From assembly GCF_900111995.1 (NCBI RefSeq), contig NZ_FOKF01000002.1, positions 62,001-126,000 of the forward strand: DNA of 64,000 nt, given 5' to 3'. The position numbers and the translations under genes are program-made. The notes under the pieces were generated by a model. The model was not told the DNA's origin. It ran no database searches and saw only the letters and a program-made list of their open reading frames with translations. This document shows positions 8,526 through 17,545 of the stretch, one piece after another. Source of the stretch: Collimonas sp. OK607. GTDB taxonomy: Bacteria > Pseudomonadota > Gammaproteobacteria > Burkholderiales > Burkholderiaceae_D. Each line of letters begins with the position of its first letter. Position 1 is the stretch's first letter.

Positions 8526-9284
8526 TCAAGCCGCCATCGGCGCTTTGATCCGATCATGAGGGCGTACTACGTCCTGCAGAAATTTGCGGGCGCGCGGGTG
8601 TTGCGGGTTGCAAAAAAATTCATCCGGCGGCGCATCTTCAAGCAGCTCGCCGTTATCCATGAACCATACCCGGCTCGATACTTCACGGGCGAAGCCCATT
8701 TCATGTGAAACGATGAGCATTGTCATGCCATCGCGTGCCAGCGCCTGCATTACCTGCAGCACTTCGGATACCATCTCCGGATCCAGCGCACTGGTCGGTT
8801 CGTCAAACAGCATCAGCGCCGGTTGCATCGCCAGTGCACGTGCGATCGCTACACGCTGCTGCTGACCGCCGGATAAATTAGCCGGCATGGCGTCGATTTT
8901 CTTCTCCAGCCCAACCTTTACCAGCAATTCCTGCGCGCGCGCATTGGCCTCGTCACGGCTGATGCCTAGCACTTTCACCGGTCCAAGCGTCAGGTTGTCT
9001 CGCACCGACATGTTCTGGAACAGGTTGAAACTCTGGAATACGAAACCGACCCGTGCTCGCAATTGATTGACATCGACCGCTCGTCCGTAGATATCTTTAT
9101 CTTCGAACAGGATGCGCCCGGCCTGGATTTCCTCGAGTCGGGTGATGGTGCGGATCAAGGTCGACTTGCCGGATCCGGATGGACCGCAGACCACTACTAC
9201 TTCGCCTTTTTTTATGTCCGCATTCACTGTCTTGAGCGCGTGATAGTCGCCATACCATTTATCAATATTTTCCAGTTTTAACAT
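8526..9284 (-). CDS. polar amino acid ABC transporter ATP-binding protein (GlnQ type)
   Basis: A 252-residue ATPase with Walker [10 protein letters not shown] (residues about 34-42), signature LSGGQQQR, Walker [15 protein letters not shown] and a switch histidine in IVSHEMG. Length and sequence match GlnQ/HisP-type subunits, which act on the cytoplasmic face and drive uptake of polar amino acids. AAGGAG lies 7 nt before the ATG. It follows two permease genes and a binding-protein gene and precedes the cysteine-dioxygenase-like gene, so the imported solute is probably a sulfur-containing amino acid (inference). Confidence 0.92.
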   Translation of the reverse strand: MLKLENIDKWYGDYHALKTVNADIKKGEVVVVCGPSGSGKSTLIRTITRLEEIQAGRILFEDKDIYGRAVDVNQLRARVGFVFQSFNLFQNMSVRDNLTLGPVKVLGISRDEANARAQELLVKVGLEKKIDAMPANLSGGQQQRVAIARALAMQPALMLFDEPTSALDPEMVSEVLQVMQALARDGMTMLIVSHEMGFAREVSSRVWFMDNGELLEDAPPDEFFCNPQHPRARKFLQDVVRPHDRIKAPMAA

Positions 9285-9305
9285 GGATATCTCCTTAATC
9301 AGACC

Positions 9306-9998
9306 TTAGGCCATTCCTCTTGACTTGCCGCCTATTCGCAATTCCAGCAGGCCGGCGAAACGAGAGATGGAAAAACATAGAACGAAATAGAACCCAGCCA
9401 GCACCAGATAGGTTTCCAGGGGCTTGGTCAGCGTCATGGTATTTACCTGGGCAGCCGAATAAGTGAGCTCGGGCACACCGATGACATAGGCCAGGGAAGT
9501 AGCCTTGATGGTCGAAACAAACTGATTGACGATGGATGGAATCATGTTGGTCAGCGCCTGCGGCAGCCGCACGAAGCGCATGCTTTGCATCCATGTCAGG
9601 CCGATCGAGCGGGCGGCTTCGGTTTGCCCTTTGGGCAATCCTTCCAGGCCGGCGCGCACCACCTGCGCCAGAAACGCGCTTTCATACACGACGATGGCGC
9701 ACACAACGGTAGTGAAGCCGGATACTTCGCCGCCGACGATCAGCGGCACGCAAAAATAGGCCCAGAAGATGATCAGCAGCAGCGGTATGCCGCGTATGAC
9801 ACGGGTCCACCACTGTGCAATGAAACGCAGCCATCCGAACGAAGACATGTGCGCCAGCCCGATCAGAACGGCAATCGGGAACGATAGCGTCAGCCCCAGC
9901 ACGGATAGGATCAAGGTCATCGCCAGGCCGCCCAGCGGGCCATTGGGATAAGCGCCGATGAGGAACAGCGAGGCATAGTTTTGTAAAATTTCCAGCAT
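9306..9998 (-). CDS. amino acid ABC transporter permease (HisM/GltK type)
   Basis: A 230-residue membrane protein with five to six predicted transmembrane segments and the family EAA-loop motif in EAARSIGLTWMQSMRFVRLPQAL (residues about 131-153, shown in part by EAARSIGLT). It belongs to the HEQRo-type permeases that pair with GlnQ-like ATPases. It starts 3 nt after the upstream permease stop, with AAAAGG before the ATG, which indicates tight co-translation. It is one half of the membrane channel of the sulfur amino acid transporter proposed here. Confidence 0.9.
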   Translation of the reverse strand: MLEILQNYASLFLIGAYPNGPLGGLAMTLILSVLGLTLSFPIAVLIGLAHMSSFGWLRFIAQWWTRVIRGIPLLLIIFWAYFCVPLIVGGEVSGFTTVVCAIVVYESAFLAQVVRAGLEGLPKGQTEAARSIGLTWMQSMRFVRLPQALTNMIPSIVNQFVSTIKATSLAYVIGVPELTYSAAQVNTMTLTKPLETYLVLAGFYFVLCFSISRFAGLLELRIGGKSRGMA

Positions 9999-10001
9999 GG
10001 C

Positions 10002-10688
10002 TCAACCTTTTTGAATTTTCTGTTGGCTGAAGCGATCCGCCATCAGCATCAGCGAAATCGTGCCGGCCAGGTACAAGATGGTGGCGACCAGGAACACATC
10101 GAAAGTGCGGAAGGTGGCGTTGTCGATCTGCTTGGTCTGGAATAGCAACTCGTGCACGCCGATGGCCATCGCCAGGCTGCTGTTCTTGAACAGGATCAAG
10201 GTCTGGTTGAGCAGCGATGGAATGGCAACCCTGATAGCCTGCGGCAGAATCACATAGCGGTATCGCTGCGGGAAATTCAGGCCGATGGAGCAGGCGGCCT
10301 CTTCCTGCGTGCGGGGGATGGCGCGCAGGCCGGAACGGATGTCTTCCGAGATGAATGCGGCCGAATTCATCGCCAGCGCAATCGCAGCAAAAATGAATTC
10401 GGTATTGCCGCTGTTGACCCAGATCTTGACGGATTCCGGCAAAGCTTGCGGCACGCCGAAATACCAGATCAGGATCTGTACCAGGATCGGCACGTTCCTG
10501 TGGTATTCAACGAAACCGACCACGAAACCCTTGAGTGCTTTAAGGCCGGACGAGCGCATGATTACCAGCATCACGCCAATTGCCAGCGCCAGTAATCCGG
10601 ATACCGAAAACAAGCGCAAAGTAGTCAGGACGCCATCTAGAAACAGACGGAGATAGCCATCCTCGAGTAAAAAGGATAAATCGAACAT
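10002..10688 (-). CDS. amino acid ABC transporter permease (GltJ type)
   Basis: A 228-residue permease with several transmembrane segments and the EAA-loop beginning EEAACSIGLNFPQRYRYV (residues about 130-147). The start MFDLSFLLEDGYLRL at 10688 has GGGAAT upstream; an ATG six codons earlier is possible. It pairs with the next permease to form the heterodimeric channel. It lies 109 bp downstream of the binding-protein gene. Confidence 0.9.
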   Translation of the reverse strand: MFDLSFLLEDGYLRLFLDGVLTTLRLFSVSGLLALAIGVMLVIMRSSGLKALKGFVVGFVEYHRNVPILVQILIWYFGVPQALPESVKIWVNSGNTEFIFAAIALAMNSAAFISEDIRSGLRAIPRTQEEAACSIGLNFPQRYRYVILPQAIRVAIPSLLNQTLILFKNSSLAMAIGVHELLFQTKQIDNATFRTFDVFLVATILYLAGTISLMLMADRFSQQKIQKG

Positions 10689-10797
10689 CGTTGATATTCC
10701 CTGCAAAAACCTGGATTAACCATCAGTCTGAGGTTGGCGGAAACCCGGCTGAATTCAATCGAAAATCAGCCGAATTCAGCAACAGACTGCCGCGTCG

Positions 10798-11655
10798 TCA
10801 ATTTGGATTGATCGGTTCGACCTTGTAGTCGCGCGTCATCTTGTAGGTGGAATTGGCGCCGAGCCATTTGTCGAAACTGGTTTGCAGTTCGCCCGATTTC
10901 TCGTAATTGACCAGGATCTGGTTGATCGCCGCCAGCAGGGCCGGCTCGTTCTTGTTGATCGCTGCACCAATGCGTTCTTCGTATAGTGACCCTGGCAGCA
11001 GACGGTATTGCTCGCCGCCGTTTTGCGCAGCTTCACGCGCAAATCGCGACAAGATCAGCTGGCCGGCGATGAGGCCGTCCACCTTGCCTTGCTGCAGCGC
11101 CAGGAAGCCGGAAGAAATGTCGTGAAATGTCAGCAGGCGTGAGGTAGGCATCTTGGTCGTGCCCAATGCCGCAGAACTGGAACCTTCACTGGCGGATATT
11201 TTTTTTCCTGCGAGGTCTGCGATGGTCTTGATCGACGAACTGTCGCGCACCAGGATCTTGATCGGGGCAACGAAATACTGGTTACTGAAATCCACCTGCG
11301 CGGCACGCGCCGGCATGTAGGCGACCGAGGCGGCGAGCACATCGACGCGTCGCGTTTTCAATTCGGGAATCCGGGCATCGGTCGACACCGGCTTGTGTTG
11401 CAGCTTCACTCCCAGTCCTTTAGCCAGAGCGTTGCAGATGTCAACATCGAAGCCGACCACCTGGCGCGTAGCCGGATCAGGAAAAGCGTACGGTTCGCTG
11501 GCATTCTGGGTGCCGCAATTGAGGCTGCCACGCGCCTTGATATCGCTCAGCTGATCGGCGTGCGCCACGGTTGCCAAGGCCCCCAACATGAGCGCGCATG
11601 CTGCGCGAGTTGCTGATGCTGATATTGATACAGATACAGATACTTGCTTCTTCAT
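10798..11655 (-). CDS. periplasmic amino acid-binding protein (family 3)
   Basis: A 285-residue binding protein with a serine-rich signal peptide ending in AHA near residue 33, then DQLSDIKARGSLNCGTQNASEPYAFPD and the family pattern GFDVDICNALAKGLGV. The second ATG (11655) is preferred because AAGGA stands 8 nt before it and only 2 nt before the first. It is the first gene of the seven-gene minus-strand operon and would bind the solute in the periplasm. The nearby C-S lyase, rhodanese and thiol dioxygenase genes suggest cystine or another sulfur amino acid, but the ligand cannot be read from the sequence. Confidence 0.88.
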   Translation of the reverse strand: MKKQVSVSVSISASATRAACALMLGALATVAHADQLSDIKARGSLNCGTQNASEPYAFPDPATRQVVGFDVDICNALAKGLGVKLQHKPVSTDARIPELKTRRVDVLAASVAYMPARAAQVDFSNQYFVAPIKILVRDSSSIKTIADLAGKKISASEGSSSAALGTTKMPTSRLLTFHDISSGFLALQQGKVDGLIAGQLILSRFAREAAQNGGEQYRLLPGSLYEERIGAAINKNEPALLAAINQILVNYEKSGELQTSFDKWLGANSTYKMTRDYKVEPINPN

Positions 11656-11812
11656 TCTCATATTCCTTATATAGAAATTACGTAAAAAGAATTTCTGCAG
11701 ATCGATTTGTTCCAGCTAGCCGCCAACCACGAGAACCGCATGGCGCCTTGAACAGATGAACTCAGGTTATCCAATATTGACCGTCCAAACAAATTAATTC
11801 GAGATTGAAATA

Positions 11813-11829
11813 CATTAGCATGGCTAATG
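11813..11829. promoter_or_regulatory. LysR-type operator (T-N11-A inverted repeat)
   Basis: CATTAGC-ATG-GCTAATG is a perfect 7-bp inverted repeat with a 3-bp centre and contains ATTAG-N5-CTAAT, the classical T-N11-A form of LysR sites. It lies in the intergenic region between the LysR gene (start 11934) and the divergent transporter/sulfur operon (start 11655), as expected for a shared control site. Confidence 0.7.
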
Positions 11830-11933
11830 CATTATGATCACCCCTGTGGTGCAAACTGCTTGTTTTGCTATTTTTTTGCACCAATTTGTGCAGTGCAGCT
11901 AATCCATTTCCTCATATAAGGGATCACGATTCC

Positions 11934-12809
11934 ATGCGAAATCTTGATATGGAGTTATTGCGGACTTTCGTCGCGATTACCGAGTTTTCGTCCTTTGCAG
12001 CCGCTGCCGACCGGGTCCACCGGACCCAGTCCGCGGTCACGCAACAGATGCAGCGGCTGGAGTCGCAACTAGGCTTTGCGGTCTTCCAGAAAACCGGGCG
12101 CAACAAGCAACTTACCGCGCAGGGCGCCAAGTTGCTTGAATATGCAGTTCGGATTCTGGGGCTCAACGACGAGGCCATCAGCATGCTGGATATGGATGAC
12201 GTCACGGGGTCTTTGCGTATCGGTGCGCCCAATGACATTGCCGAAACCATTTTGCCGTCGTTGTTATCGCGCTTCGCCAAGATCTACCCGCATTTGCGCA
12301 TGGAAATCCACGTCGGCCGAAGCCCCTTTTTGATGCAGGCTTTACGTCGCGGAGAAATTGACCTGACCGTTTCCACCCGAAAAACCGATGCTCATCCCGG
12401 CATTATTTTGCGGACTTCGCCCACGGTCTGGCTTTGCTCATCGGATTACATCCATAATCCGGCTAATCCGGTCAAGCTGGTGGTAGCCGACGAACCCAGC
12501 CTGTTCCGGGAAATTGCACTGCAATCTCTGGACCAGGCAAAAATTCCCTACCGTATCAGTTATGTTTCTCCTACCCTGGTCGGCATCAAGGCTGCGCTGC
12601 GGGCGGGATTGGGTATCACGGCGCGAAGTATCGAGATGATCAGTCCGGAATTACGTGTGCTGGGCGAGTCGGAAGGTTTCCCCCGCTTGCCAGATGTGAA
12701 TTTTTTTCTTTATTTGCGCGACGAACAGGTTGGCACTATCGCGAAAATGGTGTTCGACACCCTCAGCAAAGGAACCCACGATCACGTGCGTTCCTTGTCT
12801 TCGCCTTAA
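11934..12809 (+). CDS. LysR-family transcriptional regulator of the organosulfur operon
   Basis: A 291-residue regulator with an N-terminal winged helix (residues about 4-65; LRTFVAITEFSSFAAAADRVH and TQSAVTQQMQRLE) and a LysR substrate domain. The start MRNLDMELL is chosen because AAGGGA precedes it and the family normally begins here. It diverges from the sulfur amino acid transporter and catabolic operon, with a T-N11-A box between them, so it is the likely regulator. Its 3' end overlaps the convergent downstream gene by 47 bp. Confidence 0.9.
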   Translation: MRNLDMELLRTFVAITEFSSFAAAADRVHRTQSAVTQQMQRLESQLGFAVFQKTGRNKQLTAQGAKLLEYAVRILGLNDEAISMLDMDDVTGSLRIGAPNDIAETILPSLLSRFAKIYPHLRMEIHVGRSPFLMQALRRGEIDLTVSTRKTDAHPGIILRTSPTVWLCSSDYIHNPANPVKLVVADEPSLFREIALQSLDQAKIPYRISYVSPTLVGIKAALRAGLGITARSIEMISPELRVLGESEGFPRLPDVNFFLYLRDEQVGTIAKMVFDTLSKGTHDHVRSLSSP

Positions 12810-13335
12810 AGCGAGGCGTCGCTCGAGGTGTGGAGAAATGCCGGCCACTTCCGGGCTTGATACTCTGCGTTGTTCTGCCTTTGCCCGGCTTTAGCATAAG
12901 AAGATCAGGCGTTGTTTCGTTATTCTTGGCTGCCTCGCCCGAGGATTTAAGTTCGATCAATCTGGCATTCGTAACGATATCCATCAGTTGCTCGACGATG
13001 TCGCCGATGGTCGTATCCTGCTGAGCTGCCAGTCGCCTTAGTTTCTTGTGATGTCTTTCGTCGATGTTCACAACCAGCTTTACTTCACCCGCACGCACCA
13101 GTCCATCCTTCGCAAAACACAGCCAGTAGACGGCAACGCAAGCGATTGCACCGAGAAGAAAAAATTGGAATTTTGCTGAATCTCGTTCGCCATGAAGCCA
13201 GAGTTCGACCCCTGCGGCCAAGCTCACCATCAAGGCAGACGACCAGACGATCGCGACTAATATCAGGATTCTTTTTTCTCGCCCAACCTCGTCATACAGG
13301 AAGCGTTTTCGAAGTAGCTGACGGAATTCTTTCAT
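12763..13335 (-). CDS. membrane protein with a predicted ribbon-helix-helix domain
   Basis: A 190-residue protein, start at 13335 behind a strong AAAGGAG (7 nt spacing). Two transmembrane segments are predicted (residues about 24-45 and 54-73). They are followed by a strand-helix-helix stretch at about 83-120, EVKLVVNID, ERHHKKLRRLAAQQ and IGDIVEQLMDIV, which has the shape of an Arc/CopG ribbon-helix-helix DNA-binding domain. The C-terminal 70 residues are basic and probably disordered. I do not recognise a characterised homologue. A perfect inverted repeat just upstream could be its own operator. The gene end overlaps the LysR gene tail by 47 bp. Confidence 0.7.
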   Translation of the reverse strand: MKEFRQLLRKRFLYDEVGREKRILILVAIVWSSALMVSLAAGVELWLHGERDSAKFQFFLLGAIACVAVYWLCFAKDGLVRAGEVKLVVNIDERHHKKLRRLAAQQDTTIGDIVEQLMDIVTNARLIELKSSGEAAKNNETTPDLLMLKPGKGRTTQSIKPGSGRHFSTPRATPRFKAKTRNARDRGFLC

Positions 13336-13352
13336 AGAATTCTCCTTTATAC

Positions 13353-13371
13353 GCGCAACGGAACGTTGCGC
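13353..13371. promoter_or_regulatory. perfect inverted repeat upstream of the membrane RHH gene
   Basis: GCGCAACG-GAA-CGTTGCGC, an 8-bp perfect stem with a 3-base centre, lies 18 bp before the start codon of the membrane protein gene. It could be an operator or a leader hairpin near the ribosome site. Confidence 0.45.
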
Positions 13372-13592
13372 CGGAGACCTTGCCCGATGACGGGGCAAAA
13401 GAATTGTCCGATGCGCGTCGCTCTCTCCCAAGTAGCTAAGATAGTACATTTCTACATGAACACAATGTATTTTTCCCGCGGTGCGGGCTGCTGGCAAGAG
13501 ATGGCGGCCATTTCGCCTGCAGGCAAATCCAAAGCGTTACGACCGGTTTGGCGCGTGGTAGGATCGCTCCTCTTAAAAAACGAGGTGCAGTG

Positions 13593-13820
13593 ATGGACGT
13601 AAAAAGCTATCCCTATAAGGGACATGCGGTATTCCCCCGGCTGGAACAACAGGGCAACGGTAAATATACGGCGTGTTTTACGATTCAGGCGGGCAAAGAT
13701 GGCGCCGGTGAAACACGCTACGTGCGCACCACGCCGACCAATGAATTCGATACCGAGGACGATGCAATTTCCTACATTCTCGATTTCGCAGGCGACTGGA
13801 TTGACGAAAATCCGCTCTAG
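13593..13820 (+). CDS. small conserved-looking hypothetical protein
   Basis: A 75-residue soluble protein (MDVKSYPYKGHAVFPRLEQ at the start) with GAGG 8 nt before the ATG. It has regular alternating strand-like segments and an acidic C-terminal helix (DAISYILDFAGDWIDENPL), with no signal peptide or membrane segment. I do not recognise a family with a known function. Its last 4 bases overlap the end of the convergent downstream gene. Confidence 0.7.
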   Translation: MDVKSYPYKGHAVFPRLEQQGNGKYTACFTIQAGKDGAGETRYVRTTPTNEFDTEDDAISYILDFAGDWIDENPL

Positions 13821-14137
13821 CTGGACGCGATCTCTATACCCGCTATCTTGCAATCCGACTCCTCGGTGTTTTTCCAGGTCCTATAATCTTTTTCATCTTT
13901 TGCCCGTAGAAACGAGGTGGATGCCGCACCCGCCTGGGCGCAGGCAACCTTGGCCAAGCCGCTGCGTTTGGCTATTTCATATTGCGCCACGGTGTGAAAT
14001 GCCGCGTTTCTGTCAATGGCACGTGTATTTTCCCTGGCCACTACTTCAATCCCGTCACAGAAGAAATACCAAATGCAAGGGGCAAGAGCGATAAAACAGA
14101 AAATCGTTTGTGCTGCGCTTAGATCCTTGCCCCTCAC
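13817..14137 (-). CDS. small membrane-anchored hypothetical protein
   Basis: A 106-residue protein starting with GTG at 14137 (AAGGCAGG upstream). One hydrophobic segment (TIFCFIALAPCIWYFFC, residues about 11-27) is followed by a helical periplasmic or cytoplasmic tail that contains several cysteines. Composition and a plausible ribosome site support coding, but I know of no function. It is convergent with the preceding small gene. Confidence 0.5.
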   Translation of the reverse strand: MRGKDLSAAQTIFCFIALAPCIWYFFCDGIEVVARENTRAIDRNAAFHTVAQYEIAKRSGLAKVACAQAGAASTSFLRAKDEKDYRTWKNTEESDCKIAGIEIASS

Positions 14138-14493
14138 TATGCCTGCCTTCCAATATTGCTCAACGTAAACTGTTGCGGTCAGGGTGTTTTCGACTTCTGA
14201 TTTTGATCAGGTTGATTGTTAAATTAATTTTTTATCAATTGCCGGCATGTTAATTTAATTTTCAAAAAAAGCAATGGTGTAAAATTGACAATAAAGGAAT
14301 AAAACATTTGATTACGTTCGATTAAATGTGTTTTTCATACGATAAAAGCACGTGCTATTTGAATGGTATTTACGATGCATTCAGGCAAAATTGTGCCTGG
14401 GGGTAATATCTGGCGGTAATCAACATGTTTCTCTCATAGATCAGCATGGGCCCGCTCTTGCATTGCCATTTTATTAAAGACGAAAGGAAGTTG
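14138..14493. other. AT-rich non-coding region before gltS
   Basis: No convincing gene is seen. The stretch is AT-rich and contains an imperfect stem, ACATTTGAT to ATTAAATGT, near 14305-14329, followed by a short T run (GTTTTTC), which could be a weak terminator. The gltS promoter must lie here, but no clear sigma-70 element was found. Confidence 0.5.
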
Positions 14494-15702
14494 ATGATTA
14501 ACCTGGATATCCTGGAAACCTTGGTAGCCGCATCACTGGTGCTGTTGCTGGGACGCAAGCTGGTGTCGTCTTCATCGCTGTTGAGAACCTATAGCATTCC
14601 CGAGCCGGTAGTGGGCGGCTTGCTGGTGGCTTTGCTGTTGTTTGGACTACGCAGTTTTTCCAATGTCCAGGTGCAGTTCGATAACAGCTTGCAAGGACCG
14701 TTGATGCTGGCTTTCTTCGCCACCATCGGCTTGAATGCCAACCTCGCCAGTTTGAAAGCCGGTGGCCGTACGTTGGCGCTGTTTTTGGGCGTGGTGCTGG
14801 GCTTGCTGATATTGCAGGATGCAATCGGGATCGGCATGGCCAAGATGATGGGCCTCGATCCTTTGATCGGTTTGCTGGGAGCGTCCATTTCCCTGTCGGG
14901 CGGTCATGGCACGGGCGCTGCCTGGGGGCGTGTATTTGCCGAACGGCACGGTTTGGCTGCGGCCACCGAAATTGCCATCGCCTGCGCGACTTTCGGCTTG
15001 ATATTGGGCGGCTTGATTGGCGGCCCGGTAGCGGGATTTTTGGTGAAGCGGGTTAAATTGCCGGGTGCTGAGGCGACTCAGGCCAATGAAGAAAAAGCGC
15101 CGCTGAGTTTCGAGCAACCGAAAGCGGTGCAACTGATTACGCCGCAGGCATTTATCGAGGCGCTGGCCTTGATTGCCGTCTGTCTCTCTGCCGGCACCAT
15201 GATAGCCAATCAACTAAACGGAACCGCGTTTGAATTGCCGACTTTTGTATGCGTGCTGTTCGTCGGTGTGTTGTTGAGCAACGGCTTGTCGCTGTTCGGC
15301 TACAAAATTTTCGAGCGCTCCATCTTGGTCTTGGGCAATGTCAGCCTGTCCCTGTTTCTGGCGATGGCGCTGATGAGTTTGCGCCTGTGGGACCTGGCTT
15401 CGCTGGCGCTGCCGGTGCTGTTGATCCTGGCGGTGCAGGCGGCAGCCATGGCAGCCTATGCCGTCTTCGTGACGTTCCGCGTCATGGGCAAGAACTATGA
15501 TGCAGCGGTGCTGGCCGCCGGTCATTGCGGATTCGGCCTGGGCGCGACGCCGACTGCGATCGCCAACATGCAGGCGGTGACCGACCGCTTCGGGCCGTCG
15601 CCCCTGGCGTTTTTGGTAGTGCCGATGGTGAGCGCGTTCTTTATCGATATCGCAAACGCGATTGTCATCAAGTTATTCCTGGCGCTGCCGATCTATAACT
15701 AA
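14494..15702 (+). CDS. gltS: sodium/glutamate symporter
   Basis: A 402-residue inner-membrane protein with about ten transmembrane segments, starting MINLDILETLVAASLVLL behind AAGGAAG. Features of the GltS family are visible: IPEPVVGGLL near residue 35, the GGHGTGAAWG motif in the first half and GHCGFGLGATPTAIANMQ in the second, which are the two reentrant-loop glycine motifs. It imports glutamate with Na+. It stands alone, with no operon partner. Confidence 0.93.
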   Translation: MINLDILETLVAASLVLLLGRKLVSSSSLLRTYSIPEPVVGGLLVALLLFGLRSFSNVQVQFDNSLQGPLMLAFFATIGLNANLASLKAGGRTLALFLGVVLGLLILQDAIGIGMAKMMGLDPLIGLLGASISLSGGHGTGAAWGRVFAERHGLAAATEIAIACATFGLILGGLIGGPVAGFLVKRVKLPGAEATQANEEKAPLSFEQPKAVQLITPQAFIEALALIAVCLSAGTMIANQLNGTAFELPTFVCVLFVGVLLSNGLSLFGYKIFERSILVLGNVSLSLFLAMALMSLRLWDLASLALPVLLILAVQAAAMAAYAVFVTFRVMGKNYDAAVLAAGHCGFGLGATPTAIANMQAVTDRFGPSPLAFLVVPMVSAFFIDIANAIVIKLFLALPIYN

Positions 15703-15801
15703 CGCCGCGAGACCGACGGTCTGGTTGCAGCCGCTCTGATGGAATAGCTGCGGATGAGTTGCCTGCGTTAAACTATCCGTTCGAGTTTACGGAGGGAAGC
15801 G

Positions 15802-16824
15802 ATGCAGACCGTCACACTGCCTTACGGCTCAGACCAGAGCGGCCTGGTATGCGGCTATTTATTCGGCGAGGATGCGCAAGGGTTGGCAATCGAGTCGAAA
15901 CAAGCGGAAGAGTGGTTAGCCGCGCGCGAGCAAGGTCATGGCCAGGGCCAATTTATCTGGCTGCACTTTAACCTGGCCAATACCGGCACCGAAAAATGGC
16001 TCAACAAGCATACCGGGTTGGGCGAAGAATTTTTCCAGGCGCTGCATGAAGAGCAGCGCTCGACACGCATCGAGCTGGTCGATAATACGTTGATCGCGGT
16101 GATCAACGATGTACTGCACGATTTCTCCTTCAATCCCGCGGATATTTCAACGCTTTGGCTGAACGTCGACCAGCAGGTCGTGATCAGTGCCCGCATGAAA
16201 CCCTTGAAGGCGGTTGACCGCCTGCGCAATGCAGTAAAGAGCGGCGAGCCGATTCGATCTTCGGTCGAACTGTTAAGTCATTTACTGCGCGATCAGGCCG
16301 ACGTGTTGTCGAAAATTGTACGCGACGCCATCAGTCGCGTCGACCGCATAGAAGACAGTCTGCTGGCCGGCAAGCAAAATCAGAAACGAGCGAACCTGGG
16401 TGAGCTGAGACGAGTACTGGTACGCCTGCAGCGGTTGCTGGCGCCTGAACCGGCAGCCTTGTTCCGGCTGCTGCAAAGGCCGCCGAACTGGGTGGCTGAA
16501 ATCGATCTGCAGGAACTGCGCCACGCCACGGAAGAGTTTTCAGTGGTATTGCATGACATCGCAACGCTGCAGGAACGTATCAAATTGCTGCAGGAAGAAA
16601 TTGCTGCGCGCGTCAATGAGGGAAATAATCGTAGCCTGTTCGTGCTGACGATTGTCACGGTGCTGGCTTTGCCGATTAATATCATCGCCGGCCTGCTTGG
16701 CATGAATGTGGGAGGTATCCCGTTGGGACAAGATCCGCAAGGCTTCTGGATCATCGCCGGAATTGTCGCCACCTTTACGGCGGTCGCCGGCTGGCTAGCA
16801 TTCAGGAAGCGTGGGGAGGAATAG
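15802..16824 (+). CDS. zntB: CorA-family transporter, ZntB-like
   Basis: A 340-residue protein with a large soluble N-terminal domain (residues 1-270, rich in helices, with a long coiled stretch at about 165-275) and two C-terminal transmembrane segments separated by the family GMN motif (LLGMNVGGIPL). This is the CorA/ZntB fold, a homopentamer that carries divalent metal ions. The loop after GMN and the length fit ZntB better than CorA. The start has GGAGGG about 8 nt upstream. Metal specificity cannot be told from the sequence. Confidence 0.85.
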   Translation: MQTVTLPYGSDQSGLVCGYLFGEDAQGLAIESKQAEEWLAAREQGHGQGQFIWLHFNLANTGTEKWLNKHTGLGEEFFQALHEEQRSTRIELVDNTLIAVINDVLHDFSFNPADISTLWLNVDQQVVISARMKPLKAVDRLRNAVKSGEPIRSSVELLSHLLRDQADVLSKIVRDAISRVDRIEDSLLAGKQNQKRANLGELRRVLVRLQRLLAPEPAALFRLLQRPPNWVAEIDLQELRHATEEFSVVLHDIATLQERIKLLQEEIAARVNEGNNRSLFVLTIVTVLALPINIIAGLLGMNVGGIPLGQDPQGFWIIAGIVATFTAVAGWLAFRKRGEE

Positions 16825-16930
16825 CGTTAGCGTCGCTCACAGAATAGAAAATTCTCTGTATCATCGGCGTCGCGGAAATTCACCGGCTGAGCCACCTGTC
16901 CAAGCATAACCCAGCATAAAGGAAAATCTC

Positions 16931-17407
16931 ATGTCTAGTCATGTCGCTACTATCGAGTGGCAACGAGCGGATGCGGTATTCGTTGATAACCGATATAGCC
17001 GCGCTCACCAGTGGCAGTTTGACGGCGGGGCGGTAGTGCCGGCATCGAGTTCGCCGCATGTGGTCAGGGTGCCTTTGTCGAATCCGGCCAATGTCGATCC
17101 GGAAGAGGCTTTTGTAGCGTCTTTGTCGAGTTGCCACATGCTGTGGTTCCTCGACATCGCGCGTAGCGCGGGTTATGTGGTCGACCGTTATATCGATCAC
17201 GCCACCGGGCATATGCAACGTGGCGCGGATGGTAAAAGCTGGATCGCTTTGGTCGAATTGATGCCGGCGGTGGTTTTCTCCGGCGCCAAAATTCCGGATG
17301 ATGCCGCGCTCGAGCAGTTGCACCACAAGGCGCATGAAGAATGTTTCCTGGCGCGCTCGGTGAAGAGCGAAATCCGGATCGCAGGCACCTGGAGCCATGC
17401 TGAGTGA
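16931..17407 (+). CDS. OsmC-family peroxiredoxin-like protein
   Basis: A 158-residue OsmC/Ohr-fold protein. The two family cysteines are present: Cys68 in SLSSCHMLWFL and Cys138 in HEECFLARS. The PEEAFVASLSSCHM segment is typical of the YhfA/OsmC-like branch, which reduces hydroperoxides with a thiol cofactor. AGGAAA lies 8 nt before the ATG. It stands alone between a metal transporter gene and a small hypothetical gene. Confidence 0.88.
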   Translation: MSSHVATIEWQRADAVFVDNRYSRAHQWQFDGGAVVPASSSPHVVRVPLSNPANVDPEEAFVASLSSCHMLWFLDIARSAGYVVDRYIDHATGHMQRGADGKSWIALVELMPAVVFSGAKIPDDAALEQLHHKAHEECFLARSVKSEIRIAGTWSHAE

Positions 17408-17545
17408 TGAGCGCCATCTGGCCATCCTTATCCTGATTAGCGCGGAGGCGGGTAAAATACCGGCGGCGCATGTTTGCCGCCCGAGACGGGATTCGCCGGT
17501 GAGGGCGTTGGCAAACTGCCACTATAAGATGTTTAAACAGGAAAA

